From Synechococcus sp. KORDI-100 (GTDB lineage: Bacteria > Cyanobacteriota > Cyanobacteriia > PCC-6307 > Cyanobiaceae): 64,000 nucleotides of DNA. Position 1 is the stretch's first letter, and each line of letters opens with the position of its first letter. The position numbers were made by a program, and so were the translations under genes. The stretch covers positions 1,116,001 to 1,180,000 of the forward strand of contig NZ_CP006269.1 of NCBI RefSeq assembly GCF_000737535.1, read 5' to 3'. Shown in pieces: positions 18,942-27,769 of this stretch. A model generated the notes under the pieces. It was not told where the DNA came from and made no database searches. It saw only the letters and a list, made by a program, of their open reading frames with translations.

Positions 18942-20105
18942 ATGGTCCTGTCTTCCGGATTCCGTCGCGCTTTGCTCGCCAGCGGCGTGGCCGTCTTGTC
19001 TGCTCTGGTTGCAGGTGCGCCGGCACGGGCGGGGTTTTCGCCAGAGCAGCTGGCCGGTTTCGAGGTGACGCATATCCGCGGCACCGTCACAACCGTGCTT
19101 CCGGATCAGAAGGTTCTGGAAATTGTGGATCCCGAAGGCCACAAGGAGATCATCACCGTCGGCATCGACATGGCTCCGCTGGCAATTGAAGCGGGTGACG
19201 GAGTCGACGTTTCTGTTCTCGACGGCCTGGTGGTGGATCTCACGCGAAGCTCCTCCGATGAGCTGAGCTTCAACCGTGAAGACATCATCATGCCGACCGA
19301 TATGGGTCCGCTGAAACAGGGCATGAGGGTGGCCCTTGCCTCAGGCACCGCACGGGTGGTCAAGCTCTCTGGCACGGATCGCAGCATCAGCCTGATGGGC
19401 CCCCTCGGCGGCATTCACAACCTGGATGTTGTCGCTGATGCCAGTGACGATCTCTTCCCGACGTTGACGATCGGCGATCTGGTGGACTTCCGTCTGATCC
19501 AGCCCGTGGCCGTCGGTGTTGATCGCATCGCTGTTGCCGATGGAATCCCAGGCACGACCGATGTGCAGCCATTGGTGGCACGGATCGTCAACAGCGATGC
19601 AACGCTCAAGGCCGAACTGCTCCAGTCATTCGAAATCACCAAGGTGAAAGGGAAGGTGATGCGTCTTTCGCCGGCTGATCGCGTGCTGGAAATCCAGAGT
19701 CCTTACGGCCACTCCATGCTGATCACCAGTGGGGTGGATCTTTCATCCTCTGGTCTCAGGATTGGTGACACCGTGACGATCGATCTGCTGGATGGTCTGG
19801 TGGTGGACATGCGTCGCAGTCCTGTCAAACGCCTGAGCTTTCAACGTCAGGATATGATTCTTTCCGAGGACTTCGGACCCGTGCGGCAAGGCGCCAGGGT
19901 CGCCATGGCGACCGGGACGGCTGAAGTGGTGAAAGTCTCAGCCTCCGACCATGAGGTGAGTCTTCGAGGTCCGTTCGGTGGTGTTCACAATCTTGATGTT
20001 CGCGATGGGATCAAAGGTGATCCAACGACAACTTTGACTGTTGGGGATTACGTGGAGTTCCGCATGATCAAACCTATCGCGATTGCCATCCGCAAAGGCG
20101 GCTGA
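18942..20105 (+). CDS. Exported protein made of two tandem ~150-residue repeats
   Basis: 387 residues with a signal peptide (1-30). The mature protein is an internal duplication: repeat 1 (about 40-192) and repeat 2 (about 230-383) align along their length. Both carry a VLEI strand, LDGLVVD, LSF-R-D, GP-QG-RVA, and G-HNLDV followed by LT-GD-V-FR-I-P. Each repeat looks all-beta. There are no cysteines or catalytic motifs that I recognise. It may bind ligands or the cell envelope; this is inference. It is divergent from the L,D-transpeptidase, about 85 bp apart. Confidence 0.8.
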   Translation: MVLSSGFRRALLASGVAVLSALVAGAPARAGFSPEQLAGFEVTHIRGTVTTVLPDQKVLEIVDPEGHKEIITVGIDMAPLAIEAGDGVDVSVLDGLVVDLTRSSSDELSFNREDIIMPTDMGPLKQGMRVALASGTARVVKLSGTDRSISLMGPLGGIHNLDVVADASDDLFPTLTIGDLVDFRLIQPVAVGVDRIAVADGIPGTTDVQPLVARIVNSDATLKAELLQSFEITKVKGKVMRLSPADRVLEIQSPYGHSMLITSGVDLSSSGLRIGDTVTIDLLDGLVVDMRRSPVKRLSFQRQDMILSEDFGPVRQGARVAMATGTAEVVKVSASDHEVSLRGPFGGVHNLDVRDGIKGDPTTTLTVGDYVEFRMIKPIAIAIRKGG

Positions 20106-20109
20106 CGCC

Positions 20110-20580
20110 TCACTCCTTGTGCGAGGCCAGTGCGCGAACCACATCGCCCCTGGTCAGCACCCCGACCGGTCGGCGTTCCTCATCCAACACGAACAGGCGC
20201 TGCGTGCTCTTGTCGTGCAGCTGTGATGCAGCTTTCGGGAGAGGCATGCTGCCAAGACAGCTGTGGGTGTCACGGCGCATCAGATCTGCCACGCTGGTCC
20301 CAAGGACCTGGTGGACCTGGCGGTCCCAGTTCAGGGGATTGCGCAGGTAGATCACGCTGTCCAGCAGCATTACGTAGGGACCAGCATCCACGCTGCTCTC
20401 CCGCACCATCAGGTCCTGTTCGGTCAGCTCCCCGATCAAGGCTCCACTGCCATCCACAACAGGCAGACCACTGATGTGGTGATCGCTGATCAGCTGCACA
20501 GCATCCTGCAGTGAGGTCTCTGCTTGAACGCTGAGCACCGGCTGAGTCATCACATCAGCGACCGTCAGCTGCAGGACCAT
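20110..20580 (-). CDS. Tandem CBS-domain protein
   Basis: 156 residues holding a CBS pair: VADVMTQPVLSV, then ISGLPVVDGSGALIGELTEQDLM, then VADLMRRDTHSC and RLFVLDEERRPVGVLTRGDVVRAL. CBS pairs sense adenine nucleotides. There is no attached enzyme domain, so this is a stand-alone regulator of the CP12/CDCP type. ATG 20580 is chosen. It is convergent with the tandem-repeat gene (4 bp apart) and divergent from pgsA. Confidence 0.88.
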   Translation of the reverse strand: MVLQLTVADVMTQPVLSVQAETSLQDAVQLISDHHISGLPVVDGSGALIGELTEQDLMVRESSVDAGPYVMLLDSVIYLRNPLNWDRQVHQVLGTSVADLMRRDTHSCLGSMPLPKAASQLHDKSTQRLFVLDEERRPVGVLTRGDVVRALASHKE

Positions 20581-20612
20581 GATCTGGATACGTCTTTCCG
20601 CATTCTGCGCTG

Positions 20613-21149
20613 TTGGCATCCCTGCTTCGCTCGACAGCCAATGGCCTCACCGTGGCGAGGGCGTTGGTCGGCTTGCCATTGATCCTGGCGTTCCAGGCGG
20701 GCTGGTCTGGATTGGCCTGGTGGCTGCTGTTGCTGGCTGGCATGAGCGATGCCGCCGATGGCTGGCTGGCGCGCCGAGCCGGTGGAGGCTCCAGCTGGGG
20801 AGCTCGTCTTGACCCACTCACGGACAAGGTGCTGATTGCGGCGCCCCTCGTGTGGCTGGCTTCAACAGGAGCCTTGCCGCTCTGGGCGATCTGGTTGCTG
20901 CTGGCACGCGAACTTCTGATCTCCGGATGGCGTTCCCAGGCCAAGGACGGTGCTCCTGCCTCACTCGTTGGGAAGGCCAAGACGATTCTGCAGTTCGTGT
21001 CCTTGCTGCTGCTGCTCTGGCCTCCGCTCTGGATTGGGCACGCCGTGCTCGTGACCGTGGGCTGGTGGTTGTTCTGGCCATCGCTGCTGTTGGCGATGAC
21101 CTCAGCCGTGGCTTACCTCAAGCCCCGATCAGCTTCGCGTCCGAACTGA
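20613..21149 (+). CDS. pgsA: CDP-diacylglycerol-glycerol-3-phosphate phosphatidyltransferase
   Basis: Makes phosphatidylglycerol phosphate, the precursor of the only phospholipid of thylakoids. 178 residues, several membrane helices, and the CDP-alcohol phosphotransferase signature DAADGWLARR...GARLDPLTDK (about 46-70). The start is TTG at 20613. The 3' end overlaps the convergent epimerase gene by 32 bp. Confidence 0.9.
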   Translation: MASLLRSTANGLTVARALVGLPLILAFQAGWSGLAWWLLLLAGMSDAADGWLARRAGGGSSWGARLDPLTDKVLIAAPLVWLASTGALPLWAIWLLLARELLISGWRSQAKDGAPASLVGKAKTILQFVSLLLLLWPPLWIGHAVLVTVGWWLFWPSLLLAMTSAVAYLKPRSASRPN

Positions 21150-22038
21150 AATCAGGGTCTTTGGTTGGGTTGAGGGCGTAATCATTCCGGTAGCTGTCCG
21201 CCAACCCTGACGCCAGATCAAAGCTGGGCTGCCAGGCCAGTTCGCGTTGGACGCGGGTGATGTCGGTGAGGAAATGGCTGAGACGCAGCGGAAACGCCTT
21301 GCGAGCCTTCGGATCAAGGTCAGAGGGGTCGAACGACCGCATTTGAATCGCATCCGGATGTTTGCCACAGGCCACGGCTGCCGCTTGGATCAGCCCTTTG
21401 AAGCTGACGCCCTGGCTCCCGGAGCAGTTGTAGATGCGATTGGCCGACGTCTCGACATCGAGGCAGCGGGCCATGGCTTCCGCAAGATCCTCCACATGAC
21501 CGAGCTGGGTGATGGTGCTGCCATCTCCCGGCAGTGGAACAGGTCGGTCGTTCACGATTCGATCGAAAAACCAGCGCTCGATCGGGTTGTAATTCCCAGG
21601 TCCAAAGATGTAGGTGGGACGGAAGCTCGTGAAGGGAATCCCTTCGGAGCGAAGCCAGGTTTCCGTTTCCGCCTTGCCGGCATGGCGGCTCTGGGGGTCG
21701 GTGGGGCTGGCTTCCGTCAGGGGCCAGAGCTCTGAGGTGGCGTAGACCCCAGCGGAGCTCACGTAGACGAAACGGTGGTTGGGTGCGCCGGTGATCGCCA
21801 GCACGCGGCGACTGTCGTCGAGTTTGCGCCCGGAACTGTCGACGATGACGTCGTAACGCTGTCCCTGCAGTGCTGCCAGATCGTCATCGCTGCTGCGGTC
21901 ACCGCAGAGGTGCTCCACACCCTCCGGGACGGCGTTTGTTCCGCGGGTGAACAGGGTGAGCTGATGGCCCTGAGCCTGCAGACGCGCCACCAGGGGCTTG
22001 CCCACAAAACGGGTTCCGCCCATCACCAGAATCTTCAT
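21118..22038 (-). CDS. NAD-dependent epimerase/dehydratase, CSP41-like
   Basis: 306 residues with an extended SDR fold: MGGTRFVGKPL near the N-terminus, VYVSSAGVY, and FRPTYIFGPGNYNPIERWFFDRI. The layout matches the chloroplast stem-loop-binding CSP41 group, which binds RNA in plastids. A canonical YxxxK catalytic pair is not apparent, consistent with that group. Sugar-nucleotide epimerase activity is therefore uncertain. ATG 22038. Confidence 0.8.
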   Translation of the reverse strand: MKILVMGGTRFVGKPLVARLQAQGHQLTLFTRGTNAVPEGVEHLCGDRSSDDDLAALQGQRYDVIVDSSGRKLDDSRRVLAITGAPNHRFVYVSSAGVYATSELWPLTEASPTDPQSRHAGKAETETWLRSEGIPFTSFRPTYIFGPGNYNPIERWFFDRIVNDRPVPLPGDGSTITQLGHVEDLAEAMARCLDVETSANRIYNCSGSQGVSFKGLIQAAAVACGKHPDAIQMRSFDPSDLDPKARKAFPLRLSHFLTDITRVQRELAWQPSFDLASGLADSYRNDYALNPTKDPDFSSDAKLIGA

Positions 22039-22745
22039 GAATCAAGCCTCGAGAACGACCTGCGCAGGTGCAGCGACAGCAGGGCCAGGTTGGCTCATCG
22101 TCTGCCGACCCGGATAATGCATTGATCGCCAGAGCGATGACAATCTCGAATTGATTGCACCGTGATCAACGTTGCATTTGAACATATTGGCTGAGTACTT
22201 TTCATGGCTTTCATTGACACCTTTGCAAGCCATGCAAAATGCAATAGCCGGACATAATGTCTGTCATCAATACCGGATTGCAGCCCATGTTTTGAATGGA
22301 CCTTCATTTTGAAAGGTGTATGAGGTTGATGTCTAGATGGATCGATGGCGGACTGAAAAGTTCAAGAACCTTGCGTCCAATTCTTGGCATCTTCAGATGA
22401 CCGTCTTGTTTGGCAAATGCGTTCGATTGAAGACGCGCGCGTGTGAGAGATTCTGGGCATGCGACAGGATTTCTTTCGGCCACAATCCACCCACCAAGTC
22501 CTCCCAGTCCTGTTATGATTCTTGCTCAGAGCAGATCCATAAAGGAGTATCTGAAGCCTCTGATCGCAGTCAACATGTTGAATTCATGATTCCTTTTGGT
22601 GGTCGAAACGCCATGCGGGAAATTCATCCAGGCAGGGGCATCACCATCAAAATGTCCAACAAGGCCAAGCCGGCCATGACATCAGCGTTGGTGGATTCAC
22701 GTTGATTGTCTGCAAATGATGGGCGGAAGGCAGCCGATTTGTGAC
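22039..22745. other. Intergenic region at the edge of an accessory stretch
   Basis: About 700 bp with lower GC than the flanking core genes. The longest open frames (for example 22337-22705 on the plus strand) have no coding-like composition. No tRNA or clear terminator was seen. Confidence 0.5.
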
Positions 22746-23888
22746 CTAGAGGATCCTGGCGACCGTTGGAATTCGCCTGGTCTGATTGGTGATTCCGAAT
22801 GAGATGATGACTCCCAGTGCTGATGTTGCCAGTGCAACCAGCCAGTGATTGAGGCCAAAGAAACCAATGGCCCAGAGCACCATCACGAGCACCAGTGGAT
22901 GAATGATGTAGGCCCCGTAGCTGTCGACTCCTGCGGTGGCTAACCACCGGCCGCAGCGATGTTCATTCCGCTGGAACCATAACAACAGATAGCTGATCAT
23001 TCCCCAACCGACTGTGGGGTACAGCAGTGCGGTTAGGCCATAGAGTTTGTTGCCCTCAGTGGCGATGCTGCCGTTGAAGATCAGCACCAACGTGATGGTT
23101 GCCATGCATAAAACCAATGCGACGGAGAACCGAAACCACCGAACAACCAAATGGGCGTTGAGTTGCTCCAGCCAGTGATGATGTGATGCCTTGCACCCCA
23201 GAAAGAACAAGAAGGTATAAGAGAAAATGTGTATGCCCTGGTAGCCAAGGCCATTAAGCGGCGAACGGATCAGAGCAGCCCAGAGCTCAGTCTGCGTCGC
23301 CATCAAGACCTCAAGAATCCCGAGGACGATGGCGCTGGCCAGCCATGAGCGCAGCTGGGGAGTGGGCACAGTTGTGTCGACAGAGAAGTGATTCCCTCGC
23401 AGAGCAATCCATGCGCAATAGAGCAAATCGAAGCTAAAAAGAACAACCAGAAACCACAGCACCCCCACCCGATTGAATGGGATGTCGTCCCAGGGCAATG
23501 GCGCCAGAGGGCTTTCAGGGGAAAGGCTTCCAAACAGCACCGAGGTGTTGTTGATCAGCAGCAGGCCAATGATGAAGGGAACGCCTAAACGCAGGATGCG
23601 AGCTTTGAGGTAACGCTTGATGCCCTTGTTATGGACTGAACGCGGGACGAAATATCCCGAGAGCAGAAATAACATACACATGAAGAACGAGTTGCAGAAA
23701 CTGAACAACAAACCACCTGCAACTGGAAAGAATGGATCTGCAGACTCAATCGGGATACGGACACCATGCCAGCCCATCCCGCTGAATGCTGCTGGGACAT
23801 GCACGATGATGACGAGCGCGACCATAAACGCCTTGATCTGATCAAAGAAAAGCACTCGTTTATGGGTGCTGATTTGTTGGTATGTCAT
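22746..23888 (-). CDS. Acyltransferase family 3 membrane protein
   Basis: About 380 residues with roughly ten hydrophobic segments. The N-terminus carries the acyltransferase-3 signature (VLFFDQIKAFMVALVIIVHV, with the catalytic-type His), and LFLLSGYFVPRS follows. Members O-acylate sugars of lipopolysaccharide, exopolysaccharide or antibiotics. No polysaccharide genes lie next to it, so the acceptor is unknown. ATG 23888 is preferred over the upstream in-frame start at 23909. It lies in an AT-rich accessory region. Confidence 0.85.
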   Translation of the reverse strand: MTYQQISTHKRVLFFDQIKAFMVALVIIVHVPAAFSGMGWHGVRIPIESADPFFPVAGGLLFSFCNSFFMCMLFLLSGYFVPRSVHNKGIKRYLKARILRLGVPFIIGLLLINNTSVLFGSLSPESPLAPLPWDDIPFNRVGVLWFLVVLFSFDLLYCAWIALRGNHFSVDTTVPTPQLRSWLASAIVLGILEVLMATQTELWAALIRSPLNGLGYQGIHIFSYTFLFFLGCKASHHHWLEQLNAHLVVRWFRFSVALVLCMATITLVLIFNGSIATEGNKLYGLTALLYPTVGWGMISYLLLWFQRNEHRCGRWLATAGVDSYGAYIIHPLVLVMVLWAIGFFGLNHWLVALATSALGVIISFGITNQTRRIPTVARIL

Positions 23889-24552
23889 AGGACCAGTCTC
23901 GCCAGACATTCACAGTCTTGCCTCTCGAGATGGGTGACATCTGCCTGAGATCTGAGTGAATCATGTCGATCACAAAGTCAATTGAGTGACTCGAGGAATG
24001 GCATCACTCAATGGCGTGCATGATCTCCCGCGGAACCTGCATTGAGGGAGAAACATCTGAATTGCATGAAAAGCCCCGCCATAGCTGGCGGGGTCGTGTG
24101 TGTGAGGTTTTGTCGGGAGATGGACAGCGACAATCAACGCCCCCTGCTTTTCCCCGTAGGGTCTTGTATTGCTTTCAGCCTTGTGTTTTAGGCATCAGGC
24201 TTCCCGAACCGATTGATGACTGATAGGGATCGAAGGCTTCTTGATGTCTGCCTTCATTTGTGAGAAATCGGACTTTTTAAAATGTTTCCTCTTTGTGGAA
24301 CGAGTGTCCATCGTGTGCGTGGATTGTGAGGCTCTCGCACCGCGATCCAACGATCACACGTTGTCGATTTGCAAGCACTGGCACCAGGCAAGTGTTTCCT
24401 GAGTGTTCGATGAGAGCAGCCGTCGACTCCGGGGGAGCTTTTGGATCTCTCCCGTGAACACACCACCTGCCGTTTTGGCATGATCCTGTAGATCCAGGGC
24501 TTGAAGCTGCCAGGGCATTGGCAGCTCGTGCTGAACTGAGTTGGAGCGGCCG
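23889..24552. other. Intergenic region containing one strong hairpin
   Basis: About 660 bp with no convincing gene on either strand. It contains the inverted repeat annotated at 24069-24093. The remaining sequence has only shadow frames. Confidence 0.45.
24069..24093 (-). terminator. Orphan terminator-like hairpin
   Basis: A perfect 8-bp stem CCCCGCCA/TGGCGGGG (24074-24093) with a 4-nt loop is followed on the minus strand by GCTTTTC. The nearest upstream minus-strand gene is the small lipoprotein about 460 bp away, so it may end that transcript or an unannotated small RNA from 24100-24550. Confidence 0.55.
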
Positions 24553-24750
24553 TCATTTGGCGATGGTCCGGTACCTCTCTGTGGAATATTTCAAGGCTGA
24601 GATTGCGCCCACGCACTGGCTCACCGTCTGGACGGATTCGCCGTCGCAGGGCAGCACGTGATTGTCTTCGTAAGCCATGGATCCCACACAGCCTGACACC
24701 AGGGTGGTGGAGCAGAACACGGCTAGGAAAGCGAGAGGTCGAATGGTCAT
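24553..24750 (-). CDS. Small putative lipoprotein
   Basis: 65 residues: a hydrophobic N-terminus ending in a lipobox (LVSGC, Cys near residue 21), then a short mature part with two more cysteines (LPCDGES, SQCVG). This suggests a membrane-anchored periplasmic or outer-membrane lipoprotein with one disulfide. ATG 24750 is used, although the frame opens at 24765. Function unknown. Confidence 0.6.
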   Translation of the reverse strand: MTIRPLAFLAVFCSTTLVSGCVGSMAYEDNHVLPCDGESVQTVSQCVGAISALKYSTERYRTIAK

Positions 24751-25436
24751 GGGGATCACGATCAACTGATTTCAACGGTCGCTGAAGTCAGTTGAGAGGG
24801 GCTCGATCTCTCTCACCCCGGACTGTGATCTCTCTCACAACGCCTTCGATTCCTTGGGCACCCGGCCTTTCCACCCTCCTTGGGGATGCAGTTCGCTGGC
24901 TGAAAGCCATTCATGAACGATTGTCTGACGGATCGACAGGACGCCCTGTTGCCCTTTGTTCAACAACTGTTGCCAAGCTCCCCGCTGGGAATGGAGATGT
25001 GCTGGTGAAAGGATGGCCTTGTGATCCTTGATTGAAGAATCAAGGAACAGCGAGTAAAGGTTTTGGGGGCTATCCATCATCACTTGTTCCACTTCACTTG
25101 CAATCGCGACGAACAATCCGCATCCACCGTTGCCTGAGTTTTCCTGTCGGTGGCAAGATCGAATCCTTGCTGATCTTCTGCCGCTTTTAAAGGCATCAAT
25201 TGAATAACGTCTAAAATCATCGACCTCTGTAGTCACGGCGGTATCCATCCGCGAGGCACAGATCATCAATCAAGACAACCTTTGCCATCACAGGCGCCGT
25301 CGGGCCTGTGATAGTTGGCCATCAGGTAGCTTTACCAGTCTTTGATTGCAATTGTTGTTCGGTTTGCGGGCGGCTTCCCACCTCGCAGTCAGCCGTTGGT
25401 CTCGCGAAAGTTAAACAGTCATTTCTTCATAAGCGC
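24751..25436. other. Intergenic region with no supported gene
   Basis: Nearly 690 bp. A minus-strand open frame (24835-25269) exists, but its composition (repeated Ser/Arg/His, no fold pattern) does not look coding. No RNA gene is recognised. Confidence 0.4.
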
Positions 25437-25601
25437 ATGACAACTGAGATCCGCAATTGGGCTGTCGTCGCTGCGGCGATGGAAGCACAGGGTGCAACCA
25501 ACAGTGACATGTATCGTCGCGCCAAAGCCCTTGCTTCAGGGGAAGCTGATCCAATGCCGACAAGTTTCCCCGCTGCACCGTTCAGTATTTCCGCAGCCTG
25601 A
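25437..25601 (+). CDS. Small conserved-looking protein
   Basis: 54 residues from ATG 25437: MTTEIRNWAVVAAAMEAQG, then NSDMYRRAKAL and a Pro/Ser/Ala-rich end. It is soluble, with an Ala-rich helix. It is followed by a good terminator 16 bp after the stop, which supports a real transcript. Function unknown. Confidence 0.6.
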   Translation: MTTEIRNWAVVAAAMEAQGATNSDMYRRAKALASGEADPMPTSFPAAPFSISAA

Positions 25602-25617
25602 TCGTTGCACAATCATT

Positions 25618-25647
25618 AGCCCAGGTCTAATTCCTGGGCTGTTTTCT
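25618..25647 (+). terminator. Rho-independent terminator after the 54-residue gene
   Basis: Perfect 8-bp stem AGCCCAGG/CCTGGGCT (25618-25640) with a 7-nt loop, followed by GTTTTCT. It separates two small plus-strand genes. Confidence 0.8.
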
Positions 25648-25661
25648 ATCCCTTTTAACTG

Positions 25662-25886
25662 ATGACCAAGCATCGTTTGTCAATGGAACAACGCTTCCAT
25701 CTGGAAGCTGCATTCAGGGAGATTGATTACTGCGAGGATATTGAAAAACTACGAGCGCTCACAAAGCAGATTATTACCGCTCAGGAGAATGAGAAAGCAT
25801 TTGCTCGTGAGGCAATGCAGCAGATTCGCAAGGAGATGGAAGCTTCCGCGGCAAAACGTTTTGGTTTTGACTGGGGACAGAAGTAA
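25662..25886 (+). CDS. Small helical protein of unknown function
   Basis: 74 residues, highly charged and helical: LSMEQRFHLEAAFREIDYCED, then LRALTKQIITAQENEKAFA and a basic end. In size and in its LSxEQxFxLE opening it loosely recalls NblA-type phycobilisome degradation adaptors, but the rest does not match well enough to name it. It starts 15 bp after the preceding terminator. Confidence 0.6.
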   Translation: MTKHRLSMEQRFHLEAAFREIDYCEDIEKLRALTKQIITAQENEKAFAREAMQQIRKEMEASAAKRFGFDWGQK

Positions 25887-25915
25887 CTGCTGGGTTGGTT
25901 GGACGTGATTGGTCT

Positions 25916-26053
25916 TCAGCGTTGGCTTCCCCGGTGAAGCTTGTCGATCAAGAACCACCTCCAGCGTTCGGTGAGTGGAGTGCGTTCATGCAGCTGTTGC
26001 AGTTGCAGCGGAGTGACAGTGCTTGCGTTTGAGAGTCTCGACCTCGACCTCAA
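25916..26053 (-). CDS. Possible very small basic protein
   Basis: A 45-residue frame from TTG 26051-26053 to TGA 25916. The part LQLQQLHERTPLTERW, followed by RWFLIDKLHRG, has a natural protein-like pattern of Leu, Gln, Trp and basic residues that is unlike random sequence. No good start codon or ribosome site is present, so it may be a remnant of a longer gene. Confidence 0.25.
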   Translation of the reverse strand: MRSRSRLSNASTVTPLQLQQLHERTPLTERWRWFLIDKLHRGSQR

Positions 26054-26226
26054 GATGGTCAGGGTCCTCAATGGGCATAGCTTTGTTGCAAACCAATCGA
26101 CGGAGTCATCATTCTGATTCTGCTGTTATCTCTTGGAAACATGTCACGAAACAGTCCGTTAGCTGTTCAGATCATTGATAATCGCGGTTTTCTGAGTATG
26201 ATGCATTAATCAACGCTGTACCCAGG

Positions 26227-26529
26227 GTGGCGATCTCTGAGACTCTGTCCAAGCAGCTGATAAAAAGGAAAGAACTGCTTTACAACATTGGTGCCATCTC
26301 TTCGTACACATCGATGTTGATATTTTTATGGCATGGCATTGTTCTTTTGATGGCAAGGGAGCAACCGAAACACACCTTGGTGTTGTATGCAGCGTCAACA
26401 CTCTTTTCCATCCTGGTGATGGCTCCTTATAAATGGGATAAAAAATGGATGAGAATAAAAACGTCCGTCGGAATTTCTGTCTTCGGTGTGTCGCTTCTCA
26501 TCTATCTGGTCTGTCTTGTAATCTATTGA
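26227..26529 (+). CDS. Small three-helix membrane protein
   Basis: 100 residues from GTG 26227. After a basic N-terminus, three hydrophobic segments are visible (about 20-42, 50-66, 78-99), separated by short charged loops with Lys/Trp. Codon use is AT-rich relative to the core genes. Function unknown. Confidence 0.55.
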   Translation: MAISETLSKQLIKRKELLYNIGAISSYTSMLIFLWHGIVLLMAREQPKHTLVLYAASTLFSILVMAPYKWDKKWMRIKTSVGISVFGVSLLIYLVCLVIY

Positions 26530-26605
26530 TTTAGTCTATCGATTAGAGTTTGTTCGGTTGGCTCTTAACAGGTTCGGCGATGGTGAACATTATGGTGAAA
26601 ACAAT

Positions 26606-26941
26606 CTAGGTATTTTCAAGCAGCTTGTCTGCCGTGCTCTGCGAAGTCAGCACAGCAATCTCCAATTGCTTCAGGCTTTCGAGGCATTCCAGTTTGTTTT
26701 GCGACTCGGTCAGCATTTGTCGACCATGCGGCACGCAATCTGCGATCAACGAGGCTGCTTCTGATACATGCGCTTTCAACAGCTCCATACACCGGGTCAG
26801 TCGTGCGCCAGGATCGCCGGCCATGGCAGCGGTTTGTTGAGCCTGGCCTGGCGCCAGCACTTGCAGCAACTGGTTGAGCGCATGGTCCGTCATGGATCGA
26901 TCAGATTGCAAGGTCACGATGGAAGGAGTGATATTCATCAT
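26606..26941 (-). CDS. Helical protein of unknown function
   Basis: 111 residues from ATG 26941. It has a Leu/Ala/Gln-rich helical body (for example MTDHALNQLLQVLAPGQAQQ and ASLIADCVPHGRQML) and no membrane segment. The regular amphipathic pattern supports a real gene. The frame opens at 27022, but the extra N-terminus is poor. It is followed by nothing on its strand. Confidence 0.5.
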   Translation of the reverse strand: MMNITPSIVTLQSDRSMTDHALNQLLQVLAPGQAQQTAAMAGDPGARLTRCMELLKAHVSEAASLIADCVPHGRQMLTESQNKLECLESLKQLEIAVLTSQSTADKLLENT

Positions 26942-27030
26942 GACCACAGTGATGGTCTGATTGTGGATCTTTCGTGAAACGATCGGCCTGTGTCTGGATG
27001 GATTGCGTGTTGAGGCGATCAATTAGATTG

Positions 27031-27450
27031 TCATCGGTCAAGAATTTTGATGTCTTGCTCAATCGGAGGATTTTGCCCATTACCATTCGAAATGAACCTT
27101 ATTTTTCGGTCATTAAACTCAAGGATACGGTATTTTTCCGGGCCTTGAACATATCCAAAGTCTGGTCCGACGATTGAACAGCCTTTGCGAAAACAGGTTG
27201 TCGTAAATGTGCGTAGCAAGGCCCCCTCTACGCCTGGTGGCGACCAGAGATGAAAGGCATTGCTTTGTCGATCGACTTTGACTTTGCAATAGTTTGGACG
27301 CTCCCCTCCGTATTGACATAGTGCGTCGACTGAACCGTCAAGGGGGCGATCGCCTGGGTAAGCCAAAGCACGATGTGGATTGATCATGCAATGACTGAAC
27401 GTCACTACTCCAAGCGATAAGAGAAATGTTGTTTTGATGACATCGTTCAT
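27031..27450 (-). CDS. Exported small protein of unknown function
   Basis: 139 residues from ATG 27450. A signal peptide (about 1-31, ending ALA) precedes a mature domain with four cysteines (DALCQYGG, NYCKVKV, TTCFRKGCSI), likely two disulfides, and several short beta strands. No family recognised. It is the last gene of the AT-rich accessory stretch before hisA. The 319 bp to hisA hold no gene that I can support. Confidence 0.55.
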   Translation of the reverse strand: MNDVIKTTFLLSLGVVTFSHCMINPHRALAYPGDRPLDGSVDALCQYGGERPNYCKVKVDRQSNAFHLWSPPGVEGALLRTFTTTCFRKGCSIVGPDFGYVQGPEKYRILEFNDRKIRFISNGNGQNPPIEQDIKILDR

Positions 27451-27769
27451 GGATCTTTTTTGTTCGTCACGTGCTGCCTGCAACTAGATTACATGAACCA
27501 TCCCGAACGGATTGTCTTACGACGGATTTTCAACTGACGGTTTCTCCGCTGACAGATAACGGTGACTTAGTTGCCTCTGTCCAACACGCTTAATCCCGAA
27601 GGAACAGTCTTGATCTTGACCTGCTGATTGCCATTGATCTGCTCAGTTGAATGAAACGCATGGCCTGGCTGCCTTGGTTCCCCTCACCGTGTTCGTCATG
27701 CTCGACCGAAGCCAATCCGGTCGCTTGAAGCATGGCCCTGCAGGATGGATGCTCTCCTGTAAGCCGGTT

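Noticed and set aside
22337-22705. Plus-strand 122-residue open frame
   Set aside because: Rich in Cys, Trp, Arg and Ser in a random order, with no predicted structure; looks like an accidental frame.
24094-24116. GTGTGAGG-like string considered as the Yfr1 small-RNA core
   Set aside because: It does not contain the conserved ACTCCTCACAC element and has no flanking stems.
24835-25269. Minus-strand 144-residue open frame in a gene-free gap
   Set aside because: No domain pattern, uneven composition and no ribosome site or operon context.
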